Below, piece after piece: positions 20,067 to 30,281 of a stretch of 64,000 bases of DNA. The first letter of the stretch is position 1. The number at the start of each line of letters is the position of its first letter. Origin of the DNA: Muricea muricata (Eukaryota > Cnidaria > Anthozoa > Malacalcyonacea > Plexauridae); NCBI GenBank assembly GCA_963855995.1, contig OY979716.1, forward strand, positions 44,738,480 to 44,802,479. Direction: 5' to 3'. The notes under the pieces are model-generated. The model ran no database searches, had not been told where the DNA came from, and was given only the letters and a program-made list of their open reading frames with translations. The position numbers and the translations under genes were made by a program.

Positions 20067-20708
20067 ACTACTCTAGTTAATCCAATGCCACCGTTCGACC
20101 CTGACGCGGATATTGGAGTGAATTTAGCTCCCAAATGGAAAATATGGCTGCAAGATTTTGAAATGTATCTTGTGGCAAGCGGGGTCACAGATAACAAGAA
20201 GAAAAGAGCGCTATTACTTTACCAGGCTGGGCCGCGGGTACGTGAAATTTTTCGCCAGATTCCCGATCGCGGAGACGACGATGATTTCGATACGGCAGTA
20301 AACAAATTAAATGCTTATTTCAAGCCAGAGAAGCATCGTTTGTATGATGTGTACCAGTTCAGACAGACAAAGCAAGGTGAAATGGAAACACTCGATCAAT
20401 ACTACACGCAGTTAAGAAGTTTGTCCCAAAATTGTGATTTCCACGACCCCGATTTCGAAATTATGGTTCAAATTGTTCTATATGGAACCTCCAGCCGACT
20501 AAGAAAACAGGCTTTGCGTGACCCGAAAGTAACACTAGAAACACTCCTTATAACTGGCCGTCAGCTCGAGCGAAGCCACATACAAGCGCGACATATTGAA
20601 GAGAAAGTGCATATAGTTGAACAAGATTCTCCGGTAATACAAGCTCTTAACGACCGTCGTCGTACACGTACTGTAGCGAATATGTGTCGAAATTGTGGAG
20701 GTGAATAG
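20061..20708 (+). CDS. gag: Gypsy gag (ends at an in-frame TAG within the zinc knuckle)
   Basis: The ATG at 20061 (MATTLVNPMPPFDPDAD) is chosen because the in-frame TTG at 20049 lies in the primer site. The protein has the retrotransposon gag core (WLQDFEMYL, LYQAGPRVREIF, QFRQTKQGEMETLDQYYTQL). It reaches the first knuckle (CRNCGGE) and then meets TAG. The same frame stays open beyond the stop through the rest of that knuckle and a second one (CRNCKKLNHFARVC) into pol. The stop is most simply a recent nonsense change in a single gag-pol ORF. Programmed readthrough is possible but less likely. Confidence 0.85.
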   Translation: MATTLVNPMPPFDPDADIGVNLAPKWKIWLQDFEMYLVASGVTDNKKKRALLLYQAGPRVREIFRQIPDRGDDDDFDTAVNKLNAYFKPEKHRLYDVYQFRQTKQGEMETLDQYYTQLRSLSQNCDFHDPDFEIMVQIVLYGTSSRLRKQALRDPKVTLETLLITGRQLERSHIQARHIEEKVHIVEQDSPVIQALNDRRRTRTVANMCRNCGGE

Positions 20709-23700
20709 CCTCACACAAACAACCCATGCCCTGCAAAGAATAAAGAATGTCGGAATTGCAAGAAACTCAACCATTTCGCCAGGGTTTGTCGGTCGGGAAT
20801 CGTGGAATCCCCAGGTCAAAGTACAGCCAAGCAAAGCCAAAGTCGGGACAACAATATTCGACCTGTTAACACTTCAAATCTCAAAGAAACCAGTAGTGAA
20901 TCAAGCGACTCTGAATATTGTTATGCGGTAAATGCAAAACAAAGTAAGTCACCTATCACCAAATTAAAAGTTAACAATCAGAAAGTGACATTTACTGTAG
21001 ACACTGGTTCAACCATTAATATCATTGATGAAAATACCTTTAAAACACTGGGAGACATAAATTTGAAAAAAACAAATATTAAAGCTTATCCCTTTAACTC
21101 AACCGAGTCAGTAAAAATGAAAGGGAAGTTCCAAACATTGGTTGAATCTCGCAAGCGCATTACAGTTGCTACGATATATGTCACAGAACAAAATGGTGGC
21201 TGCTTACTTGGTCACAACACAGCACAAGAATTAGGACTCATAAGCTTGCATTTAAACAAGATTGGCACGTCAACAAACTTCCGCAAACGGAACAACACAA
21301 CCAACACTCACCCTGTCAAAGATAAAACTGTACAGAAATTGCTAACTACGCACAAGCGAGTATTTGAAGGAACTGGGAAACTCCAAAACAGGCAAGTTGA
21401 ACTTATTGTGGACAGAAGTGTCAAACCAGTCGTACAGCGACAACGAAGAATCCATTTACGAGCCAAAGTCGATGGTGAGTTAAATCGCTTGGAAGCAGAA
21501 GATATAATCGAGAAAATACCAGACACTGAGGAAACACCTTGGATATCACCAGTAGTTATAGTACCAAAAAAGGAAGACAAAATTCGTTTATGTGTGGATA
21601 TGAGGGCAGCAAACAAAGCTATAAAACGAGTTTGCCACCCAATCCCCACAGTACGTGACATTTCGATGGATCTCAATGGGGCTAAATTCTTCTCAAAGCT
21701 AGACATGTCACAGGCATACCATCAGCTTGAGCTCGCACCATCATCACGGAACATTACAACCTTCATCACACATGCAGGCTTATACCGATTCAAGCGCTTC
21801 AACTATGGCACAAATTTGGCTGCCGAAATTTTTCAAAATACCTTGCAGCAAGTTTTACACGGCATCAATGGCGTCCGTAATATTGCCGATGATATTCTGA
21901 TATATGGGGCAACATATGAAGAGCACAACAAAGCCCTCAAAGAATGTCTTCAAAGATTAGAGCTTCATGGATTGACTTTAAACTTAGACAAGTGTAGATT
22001 CCTCAAAAACCACTTGGAATTTTTTGGCCTGTTATTCTCGCACGACGGCGTACGTCCAGACCCCAAGAAAATCTCTGCATTCAATAACACTACCACCCCA
22101 ACTACAGTTGGTGAAGTAAGAAGCCTTCTAGGTATGGCAAATTATAGCTCACACTTTATCTCTAACTTTGCCACGATTACGGAGCCTTTACGGCGGCTGA
22201 CGCACAAAGAAGCAAAATTTATCTGGGGCAAAGAACAGGAAGATGCCTACCAGAAGCTAAAAACAGCCTTAGTCAATAGCCCGGTCATGGGCTATTTCGA
22301 CACAAAAAACGACTCAGAATTAATTGTGGACGCGAGCCCCGTAGGATTGTCAGCCATCTTGATGCAAAAACCCCCAGGAGAAAATGCTCCATCAAAAATC
22401 ATCGCCTATGCAAGTCGTGCATTGACACAGACTGAACAAAGATACTGTCAAACAGAAAAAGAGCCTTTAGCAATTGTTTGGGGGATTGAACACTTCCACT
22501 TATACCTGTACGGAGCACCATTTACCCTATACACTGACCATAAAGCACTCGAACTGATATTTGCAAACCCCTTGTCTAAACCACCGGCTAGAATTGAACG
22601 GTGGTTACTCAGACTACAAGAATACGATTTTAACGTACTGTTCACCGCTGGCAACAAAAACCCTGCTGACTTCTTGTCACGGCACCCCACAGAGGGTAGG
22701 AAATCAAAACATAACATCGCAGAAGAATACATAAATTTCGTAACAACTGCAGCAGTACCACACAAAATGAACGTTGAGGAAATTATTCAAGCCACAGAGA
22801 AGGATGAAGCTCTGATTGCCCTAAAGAATGCTGTCATGTCAGGCTCGTGGGACAACCCTAAAGTAAAGCCTTATAGAATGTTAAAGGATGAGATTACCAT
22901 CGACTACAATAACAAGATACTCCTGCGTGGTACTCGTATTATCATACCAGCATCATTACAAAAACACACCATACAGATCGCCCACGAAGGCCATCAAGGT
23001 CAAGCAAGAACAAAAGCCTTCCTAAGAGAAACGGTGTGGTTCCCTGGCATGGATAAACAGGTTCGGACTGAGTTAGAACATTGTTTAGCTTGTCAAGCCA
23101 CGGCACAACCTAATCACCCGGAACCGATCAAAACAGCGCCAATGCCTAATAGCCCGTGGGATAAAGTTAAAATAGACTTTTATGGTCCACTACCAACTGG
23201 ACAGTATATCTTGGTGGTAATTGATTGTTATTCGCGATTTCCCGAGATTGAGATATTGACCACCATATCAGCTCAAAAAGTCATCCCTAAACTAGATAGT
23301 ATTTTCGCCCGTCATGGTATTCCCTCACACTTAACATCTGATAACGGTCCACCTTTTCAGAGTCACGAATTCGGACGGTACATGACAGCGATGGGAATTA
23401 CACACACGACATCGACACCCCTCTGGCCTCAAGGGAACGCGGAAGTAGAGACGTTTATGAAGCCATTGGGCAAAGCCATCAAAACAGCACATCTTGAACG
23501 TCGACCATGGCAGCAGGAGCTATCGCGTTTTCTTCTCACTTACCGTTCAACACCACACTCAAGCACAAAAGTTCCCCCTGCTCAACTGCTTTACAATCGT
23601 GAAATAAGGGGAAAACTTCCGTCGTTACCGAGAAACCACAAGGTTGTCAATCGTCACCGTGAAGCCAAAGAAAATCAAATCAAAGCTAAGGATAAAGGTA

Positions 23701-23936
23701 AAGAATATGCGGATCAACGTCGAGCTACGAAGTCAAGCAATATTAAAGTAGGAGATACCGTTATCGTTAAACAGCAAAAGAAAAATAAACTGTCAACAAA
23801 CTTTGCAACAACACCATACACAGTTATATCCATCAACGGACCCACCATAGTGGCTGGAAATAAAGATCACAGAATCACTAGAAATAGCTCGTTTTTCAGA
23901 AAGATTCCCGGTGATATAGAAAGTGGAGAAGAATAA
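20709..23936 (+). CDS. pol: Gypsy pol: protease, reverse transcriptase, RNase H, integrase
   Basis: In the same frame as gag. From the Met at 20802 the domains are: aspartic protease DTGS (residue 67); RT with IADDILIYG (about residue 362); RNase H with VDASPVGLSAIL and TEKEPLAIVWG; integrase H-x3-H...C-x2-C (HEGHQGQ...CLACQ) and the D-D-E set KIDFYGP, TSDNGPP and PQGNAEVE. All catalytic residues are present. The frame closes with TAA at 23934-23936, yet stays open for 69 more codons to TAG at 24144-24146, with a basic RRSTRNRTQ stretch. The TAA may thus also be secondary. The protein would reverse-transcribe and insert the element. Confidence 0.93.
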   Translation, partial: PHTNNPCPAKNKECRNCKKLNHFARVCRSGIVESPGQSTAKQSQSRDNNIRPVNTSNLKETSSESSDSEYCYAVNAKQSKSPITKLKVNNQKVTFTVDTGSTINIIDENTFKTLGDINLKKTNIKAYPFNSTESVKMKGKFQTLVESRKRITVATIYVTEQNGGCLLGHNTAQELGLISLHLNKIGTSTNFRKRNNTTNTHPVKDKTVQKLLTTHKRVFEGTGKLQNRQVELIVDRSVKPVVQRQRRIHLRAKVDGELNRLEAEDIIEKIPDTEETPWISPVVIVPKKEDKIRLCVDMRAANKAIKRVCHPIPTVRDISMDLNGAKFFSKLDMSQAYHQLELAPSSRNITTFITHAGLYRFKRFNYGTNLAAEIFQNTLQQVLHGINGVRNIADDILIYGATYEEHNKALKECLQRLELHGLTLNLDKCRFLKNHLEFFGLLFSHDGVRPDPKKISAFNNTTTPTTVGEVRSLLGMANYSSHFISNFATITEPLRRLTHKEAKFIWGKEQEDAYQKLKTALVNSPVMGYFDTKNDSELIVDASPVGLSAILMQKPPGENAPSKIIAYASRALTQTEQRYCQTEKEPLAIVWGIEHFHLYLYGAPFTLYTDHKALELIFANPLSKPPARIERWLLRLQEYDFNVLFTAGNKNPADFLSRHPTEGRKSKHNIAEEYINFVTTAAVPHKMNVEEIIQATEKDEALIALKNAVMSGSWDNPKVKPYRMLKDEITIDYNNKILLRGTRIIIPASLQKHTIQIAHEGHQGQARTKAFLRETVWFPGMDKQVRTELEHCLACQATAQPNHPEPIKTAPMPNSPWDKVKIDFYGPLPTGQYILVVIDCYSRFPEIEILTTISAQKVIPKLDSIFARHGIPSHLTSDNGPPFQSHEFGRYMTAMGITHTTSTPLWPQGNAEVETFMKPLGKAIKTAHLERRPWQQELSRFLLTYRSTPHSSTKVPPAQLLYNREIRGKLPSLPRNHKVVNRHREAKENQIKAKDKGKEYADQRRATKSSNIKVGDTVIVKQQKKNKLSTNFATTPYTVISINGPTIVAGNKDHRITRNSSFFRKIPGDIESGEE

Positions 23937-24266
23937 GAATCTGTCATTTCACAACCTCTCAGAGGAGAAACCAGAACAGGTCACCGGGAAGATCGGACAG
24001 GAATGCCAGAACAGCAAGATGAAGTAATGCTGCCTAGACGTTCATTAGAACAGCAAAACGAGGCAGCGCCAACGAGACGATCAACAAGAAATCGAACGCA
24101 AACCGAATTCTTCGGGCACCCAATTACCTCTCACGTGATTAATTAGAAGTGCTAACAGGGACAGTGACACTGAATTTAACATTACAGAGCATAATAATGT
24201 AACATTTATATTTATTCTGGTTTCAGTGTATATTAAAATCAGTTTAGGTTATATTCCAGTTTTGTT

Positions 24267-24283
24267 AAAAAAAAGAGGAGTGA
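24267..24283 (+). other. Polypurine tract
   Basis: aaaaaaaagaggagtga lies directly before the 3' LTR, the position where plus-strand DNA synthesis is primed. Confidence 0.8.
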
Positions 24284-24444
24284 TGTAGTGATCGCTAGAT
24301 CACTAGAACTCATGCCCCCGCACGGACAGAAATCGGGGGTTCGCAAAGCGGATGTAATGGTAGTATACGTTTTAGATACGTTGGGAATAGAGTTAGACTA
24401 TGAAATAAAACACATAAAACTTATACGAAATCGCATTCATAACA
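24284..24444 (+). repeat. 3' LTR of Gypsy element
   Basis: 161 bp, two differences from the 5' LTR. It is followed directly by the target duplication gccgt at 24445-24449. Confidence 0.95.
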
Positions 24445-24449
24445 GCCGT

Positions 24450-26125
24450 CACAACAGGGTCGGAGGAGGAAAGCATTTTGGTGGCTAGGACAATGGTCTG
24501 GAGGTGATTCTTGACACAGGGGTCAGTGAGCCCAAGACCACCAGCACACTTAGAAGCGAAAAAGTAGTGGGTCGTGGCACGGGTTGGCAGGGAACAAATT
24601 TCTCGTATTGTGGAGATGAGTTGGGATCGGTAGTTTTGGAGGGATTTGGTGGTGGAGTCTGTTGATCAGAGGGCGTAGGTCAGGCATGGTTGTATGAAGG
24701 TTCAGATGACATATAGCTTTTGCCAGGGGGCAAGGAGGGATTGTTGGATTTTGATCAGTTTGGTGGTCAGCTCATCAATGATAGAGGCAAGGTTGGTGAC
24801 ATTGTGGACCAGGCCAATTGGTACACCAAGGTATAGGTAGTGGTCCTCCTTGGTCATTGCAGGAATTGCTTGGTTCTGGACCATCAGGATATCAGGGCAG
24901 ATGCGGGGGAAGGTTTTGTTCAATGACAGACTGGAACATTTGTCTGGGCGGAAGGTTAGGGAGAGGGAATCAGCAGCAAAGGAGACAGTTTAGGAGGGAC
25001 TGAAGGTCTGCAGGATTTCGTGCCAGGTTGACTAGATCATCTGCATATGCCAGGATGGAGATTGGCATGCCGTGGTGTTTGAGGGGGCCTCTGGGCAGAT
25101 TAGCAGCAGTGGTTTTGCATTGGCATAGGATGAGCTCCATGGTTAGGTTGAACAGGATGGCACTCAGGGGGCAACCCTGTTTCACTATGGAGTGAATGGG
25201 GATTTCGGGTGTCTCTCAGTGGAGTGACAATTTCAGTAATGGCTCTGGTGTAGGCATTCCCGATGAGGTCGACAAGGTCCGACAGGAAACCAATGTCCGT
25301 CAGAGTGGTAGGGAGAGCAGCATGAGGGAAACTGCCAAAGGCATTCTTAATGTCCAGCCAGGCAACTGACAGAGGACGGGGTTGACAACGGGCATCGTTG
25401 ACAATAGATTGTAGAAGGAAAGCATGTTCATAGCAGCCCTCACAAGGACAGGTGCTTTTCTGCTCCGGGGGCAGGAGGTCATGGGCAATGGCGTGGTTGG
25501 TCATTCGTCTCGCAATGATGGACATCAGCAGTTTGTAGAGGCATGACATGAGGGCTATGGGGTGAAAGTTGCTGGGATCGGCGGTGGAATTCTTCTTACA
25601 GATGAGGATAGTGGTGGCCATTTTCCAGTGAGCTGGGACATCTTTGGCTTCAAAGCAATGCTTGAACATACAAGCTAAGATCTCACATTTTGGATCAAGT
25701 AGGCAGAGGTGGCGGTATTCTAGTCGGTCTTTACCGGGCGCCGAGTTAGAGAAAGATCGTAACTTCTGGGAGAGTTCTTCAGGGGTCGGGGGATGGGGCG
25801 AAGAGGGTGTTGTCAGTCTCGAGGGAGGGGATGTGGGAGTTGAGTTCCTCTTGGAGGTGGGTGAGGTTACAATCTCGTTGGCCAAATGCATTGCAAAAGA
25901 AATCAGCTCATTCTTCAATTGTACCGTCAAAGCCAGGGCTTTCGTCTCCAAAGATTTTTCTGGCAGCTCTTTTTTTTGGAAAGATGGTAAAGGGTTTGGA
26001 GACGGCGAGCAGTGTGGGGTCAGCGATGGTTGGGGGATGGTTGTCGATGGGGAAACGAGCACTTGGGCAATCCGGGCAGCGAGGTGCTGGGGCAGGTCTG
26101 CAGTTAGGTGTGATTTCTCGGGCAA
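24450..26125 (-). pseudogene. Reverse transcriptase region of LINE R2el
   Basis: Open from 26125 to 25100 with PSNFHPIALMSCLYKLLMSI (near 25560), WLDIKNAFGSFPHAAL (near 25340) and then a frame change near 25180. Next come MKQGCPLSAILFNLTMELIL (25185), the catalytic box AYADDLVNLA (near 25040) and LYLGVPIGLVHNV (near 24830). The last codons before the Gypsy junction read on to the RLE part below 19888. The linker and RT follow the R2-group pattern. At least three frame breaks are seen, near 25185, 24960 and 24700. Confidence 0.75.
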
Positions 26126-27172
26126 GAGTCACAGCGTCAGAGGACAACTGGCTGCAGAGAAGTTCAAAGTTAGCAAAGGTTTGCTCAGTTGCAAAGGCAG
26201 TTCGGTATCGGTTGCAAAAGGATTGGATGGTTTCAGCGGAATCGGTAGAAGGGGACGTGGCTGTAGAGGGATCGGTTTGGATGGGTGAGGAGCAGCCAGC
26301 AGGGGTCGGGGAACCGGTGGTGAGAATCGAGGGTCGAGAAGGAGCAGGAGATGGTGGATCATTGACTGGTAGGTCTTCTAGTAATGGTTCAAAGAAGTCT
26401 TCAGCAGCAGGATAAATGTGGTGGGGTCCTCGAGTAGGAGTGGTCACTGGGACATCCATGAGGCTGGGTATAGAGGGGATTGAAGATGGGAGGGGATCAT
26501 CAGGCAGGTCATCAACATTATGGTGGGTAGGGCGATCAACAGTTAAAGTAGAGGGGGAAAACCGAGGTGGTGAGGGTTGGTGTAGGGAGAAAGGGTTCTG
26601 GGTATCAGGCATTGGAGAGGAGGTTGGAGTTGAGGGTTGTGTTGATGGAACAGGGGAGGAGGGACTGACAGGATCAGATTCAAGGGTGGAGACGGTGGAG
26701 GGGGAAGATGTGGGGCTTGAGGAAGGAGATTCATTGAAGTGGAATGTTGGTCAAAGTAATGTTGGTGTGAGTGGGTCTTGTCTTGGTGTTGTAGCAGGTG
26801 GTGTTGGACTTCGTTCCTGAACATGACCTTGGTGCAGATGGTGCATGTATATTTGATTGTCAGTTCATATTGCCCCAGGTGGCGGGAGAAGTGGGTTACA
26901 AAGCTTCGGAGCGACTTGACGGCTTTCAATTTGAATTTACAAAGGGGACATTTAATGTTTTGTTGGCGGAGGTTTAGGTAGAACGGGACATGGATAGGAA
27001 TCGTGTGGTTCACTTCGTGGCCATAGCGAAGGAGATGTTTGTGTGGGTTGCAAATGCTGACAAAGGTCTTGCTGCACGTGTTGTAGGGATGCCGTGGTTT
27101 CTCGGTGATTAGTGCTGGAGATGCATGAACCAGAAAGAGAACCCATGGGAGAGTAAACTTAGACTTAGTCAA
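25908..27172 (-). pseudogene. Zinc-finger N-terminus and linker of LINE R2el
   Basis: The reading from about 27172 contains C2H2-type fingers: CPLCKFKLKAVKSLRSFVTH (near 26950) and CTICTKVMFRNEVQHHLLQH (near 26850), plus an earlier weaker one (CSKTFVSICNPHKHLLRYGH). A Pro/Ser-rich linker follows, then (26612-25908, another frame) the segment leading to the RT. Fingers at the N-terminus of such LINEs bind target DNA. The real start is not certain; the first Met in this frame is at 27172 but the opening residues look poorly conserved. Confidence 0.65.
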
Positions 27173-27250
27173 ATCCTTAGAGAGTTTGGGAGCTGATAAT
27201 TTGGTAAAAAGCAGCTGGTGAGACCATGGTTGAGAGTTGTGAATTTAAGA

Positions 27251-28108
27251 GAGTTTCACAGCAAAAAGGTTAAAAATACGGCAGACGAGGGATAACCCCT
27301 GACCAAAACTAGTCAGTGTTATGTACAATTTGCATCAAAAACTCTGCAAGTACAGAGGACACCTTGTCTGGAAAGCAGCTCACAAGTATTTACGATTACC
27401 GTAGTCGAGGCACGAATGTACTAGTCTGGGTTGCAAGTACTTCCAATTAATCTTTATGGGTCGAGGCCACACGTATAGTTGACTGCCACTCAGAGAAATT
27501 TGGTGAAAAACACAAAAGTGAGATACTTTTTAAGCCGAACAGAGACTAAAACTTAGCCCGGGCTAAGGAGATGCTGTTAAAAACAAAACCTGGAGAGATC
27601 CTATTGTAAAAGTGTGCATGTCTTAGTTGCCTATCAATAACTTTGGCCACAATTTAGGAGCAAACTCACTACAGCATAAGAGAGTTTACTCAAGACAAAT
27701 CAAACCTTCAGAGAAGGGTTGCCTAGACGGGAGTGCAGTATAACTTGGCAGAGTCAATCTGACATGGCAGAGAAAAACCCCTCGGCCTGGGGAAAAACAC
27801 CGCGTTAGACTAACACATGGCAAGCAATACGAGCACTAAGTATCCAATACTCAAACTCTGCCATAGAACGGGCAGAGGAGTACTAACGTAGTGTAAAAGC
27901 TTAGAACGCTCAGGCCACTACACACGGAGGGCAAGCGTTCTAAGAAGAACGACTGTATGTAGCTAAAAACGAGAGTGCCTAGTAAATATCGAACAACCGT
28001 GGTCGAACAATATCCGCTAAACCCACAACTTGTAGACTTAGATTCCCCACTTGACAAGGCTAACCGATATTAGCGAGCCAAGTAGGTTAAGATTCTAGAT
28101 TGATGTCA
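27251..28108. other. Non-coding stretch, probably 5' leader of R2el
   Basis: No supported ORF, RNA gene or repeat. It lies directly upstream of the R2el zinc fingers on the minus strand and is probably its 5' UTR or older flank. Confidence 0.4.
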
Positions 28109-29635
28109 AATACCGGCAATCTGAGTCTGATGGACAAATCCATCTGACAAGTTTTCGATGGGTCCGATGGAGTTCTTTTTTTAAAATACACAGTCACATG
28201 ACAAACATACTTATACATTATGTAATAAATGCAAATATTATAACTATGTAATCCACACAATATTCGGTAAGCTTAGTAACTTATATGTAAACATGCTAAA
28301 CGCTTACTTTGCTGAAAGTACCTAAGTATGTATTGGGCATGGAAAATAAAAACTCTAGGTCCCTTAGATGGTCCGATAGATCCATCGGACAAAAAATGAC
28401 GTCATCACAAGCTAGGTTTAATTCAATTAGGGATGTCTGCATGCGCCCTGCCTGGTGATTGCCCTAACCTTGTGAAAGTCAGATTGTCCGATGGATCTAT
28501 CGGACAAGCGTGTTTTCCGTCGGACAAAAATTATCCAATGGAGAAAAAACATATACCTTAAGTGCTTATAACTAACATTAATAAGTATTGATATTTTAAA
28601 AGAGCAGAGGATTGAGCATTGAACTAAAACGTATGTTATTAACCTAGTTTGTAAATGTATGTTCAGTATGGCATTTTTCAGAGAACGAGCAAGCACATAT
28701 CAAAACCCATGCATGCAAGTAATATTTATATAGCTATATGTTTCTAAACATACATACGATACGGGTTCATGGCCACGTACATTAATAAAACGTGAATTAA
28801 AGTCCTATAAACATATCTTTCCAATGCAAACAAATGAATTCATACAGGTACAGATTCACTTTATAGCTGTGTGTATAAACATACTTATAGAATACGGGCT
28901 TTTCGCCAAATGTATAAATGTAAATATGCTTTGATACGGGTTTACCGGCTACGCATACAAATAACAATTGTTGCAATTTATACTTAAAATATGAGGTCCT
29001 TGTTAAAGTCCATATTAAATGTCCATGGGGCATCTGATAATTATTTGTCCTGTAGCAAATGCGCTTGTCCGACCTGGCTTGACAGCTATATTTATAAATA
29101 TGTAAATATGCCATATTGCTGTACTGAAACATACTTTGAATACCGATTTATTGCCACTTACATACACAATTCACTTTATAGTTGTGTATACAAATATAAC
29201 AATTGTCACAATTCATATTACTTTGTTCTTGATAAGGGTTTTTCAGAGAACGAGTCAAACAGATATAATAAATACACATTCAATTAAGTTACTTATATAG
29301 AATATGGGTTTATCGGCACATATATAATTGTATAAAATATGCTTAGATATGGGTTCACTTTATAGCTGCGCATACAAGTAACAATTGTCTTAATTCATAT
29401 TTATGATATGAAGTTTTAAATGTCCATCGGAAAATTATTTGTCGTATGGTAAACTCTCTTGTCCGATGGATCCATCGGACAATCTGAGTTTAACTGATAC
29501 CTGTTTCCCATGAGTCATGACGTCATTTATTTTCCATTGGGAAAATACTTCTCCGACCGAATATACGTTTGTACGATGGATCCATCTGAACCATCGGAAA
29601 GTAGATTTGTCCATCCGAGTCAGATTGCCAGTATT
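28109..29635. mobile_element. AT-rich inverted-repeat element with internal palindromes
   Basis: The ends match as inverted repeats: ataccggcaatctgagtctg on the left and, reversed, atactggcaatctgactcgg on the right, continuing ...atggacaaatc. The arms are about 60-80 bp and imperfect. The body has near-perfect palindromes built on ttgtccgatgga/tccatcggacaa (28486-28510 and 29459-29483; partial ones near 28376 and 29575). It also has a loosely repeated unit with tcactttatag near 28855, 29171 and 29350. No transposase and no clear target duplication. It is probably a non-autonomous DNA transposon. Confidence 0.55.
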
Positions 29636-29741
29636 GGACACATATGAGATTCTAAGCCTGCACGGTCCTAACCTAGCTGCGGGGCCAGTATTGGACACAT
29701 ATGAGATTCTAAGCCTGCGCGGTCCTAACCTAGCTGCGGGG
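29628..29741. repeat. 57-bp tandem duplication
   Basis: Two copies of a 57-base unit (29628-29684 and 29685-29741), differing at one position (cacggtcc versus cgcggtcc). It overlaps the right end of the inverted-repeat element, so the duplication arose after or during its insertion. Confidence 0.9.
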
Positions 29742-30281
29742 CCGACCAAATGACAGAGTGAAGTGTCTCTAAAAGACCTCACTGCGCATGTGCCGATGGT
29801 CGAGTGGCTGGTTGCCTAGTAATAATAATTATTATTAAGCTGGAACAACTAATTGCTCCCCATTGCCACGAGCGCTTCAAGAAAAAGTATATATTTTTTT
29901 GTTTTTCAAAGATTTATTTACAAAATTACTCTATTTACAAACCATAATCTACTAATCTCTTTTTTTGTTCTAGGTAATCTTAACTTCAAGATCTAGAACT
30001 TTTCATTATTCAAATGTTTCATAACCATCCGTTTACTAATCTATTTTCTGTTTTAGGATACCTAACAGGTAAGAACTAGTTAATGTTTGAATTTCCTCTG
30101 TTCGTTTTCTAATCTATTTTCAGTTCATCAAATATTGAACAATAATTGTCCGTCCACTGTCCGGACTAGTATACTTTGATGGCCCCAAAACTGTTCTACC
30201 CTCTGTTCTAATATGTCTTTTAATGACATATACCACATCTTTTGCCACATTCCCTGTGTTAACTTGTGGGTGAAAAGTTTG

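Larger units (their letters stand above)
19888..24444 (+). mobile_element. Gypsy-type LTR retrotransposon, young, nested in LINE R2el
   Basis: The only retroelement on the plus strand. Two 161-bp LTRs (TG...CA ends) differ at just two positions, and a 5-bp GCCGT duplication flanks it. Order: LTR, PBS, gag, protease, RT, RNase H, integrase, short tail, polypurine tract, LTR. The low LTR difference means insertion was recent compared with the decayed LINE around it. gag and pol lie in one frame, interrupted by a TAG at 20706-20708. The IADD box, gag-pol in one frame and short LTRs suggest a Mag-like lineage, which is inference. Confidence 0.95.
18552..27250 (-). mobile_element. R2-group LINE with restriction-like endonuclease, copy R2el (split by Gypsy)
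   Basis: A minus-strand LINE with the same plan as R1: zinc fingers (about 27100-26780), RT (26125-24702), thumb and RLE (24700-24450 and 19887-18886), and a 3' UTR of about 330 bases. A Gypsy element occupies 19888-24444. The reading before it (TKMLSSSDPVVTA, near 24450) and after it (IAKHELHQSVCFAAQ, below 19887) joins to match R1 (RILSSLDPAVSAMARHELR), which proves a nested insertion. It is a different subfamily from R1, since the proteins are similar but far from identical. It is broken by frameshifts. Confidence 0.75.

Noticed and set aside
28101-29643. Target duplication for the palindrome-rich element
   Set aside because: Flanks tgatgtca and ggacacat do not match; the ends may be blurred by the 57-bp duplication.
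29820-29890. U2-like text after the 3' end of LINE C1
   Set aside because: Only ttgttccagcttaata resembles U2 and it runs into a TAA/ATT microsatellite; too short to claim.
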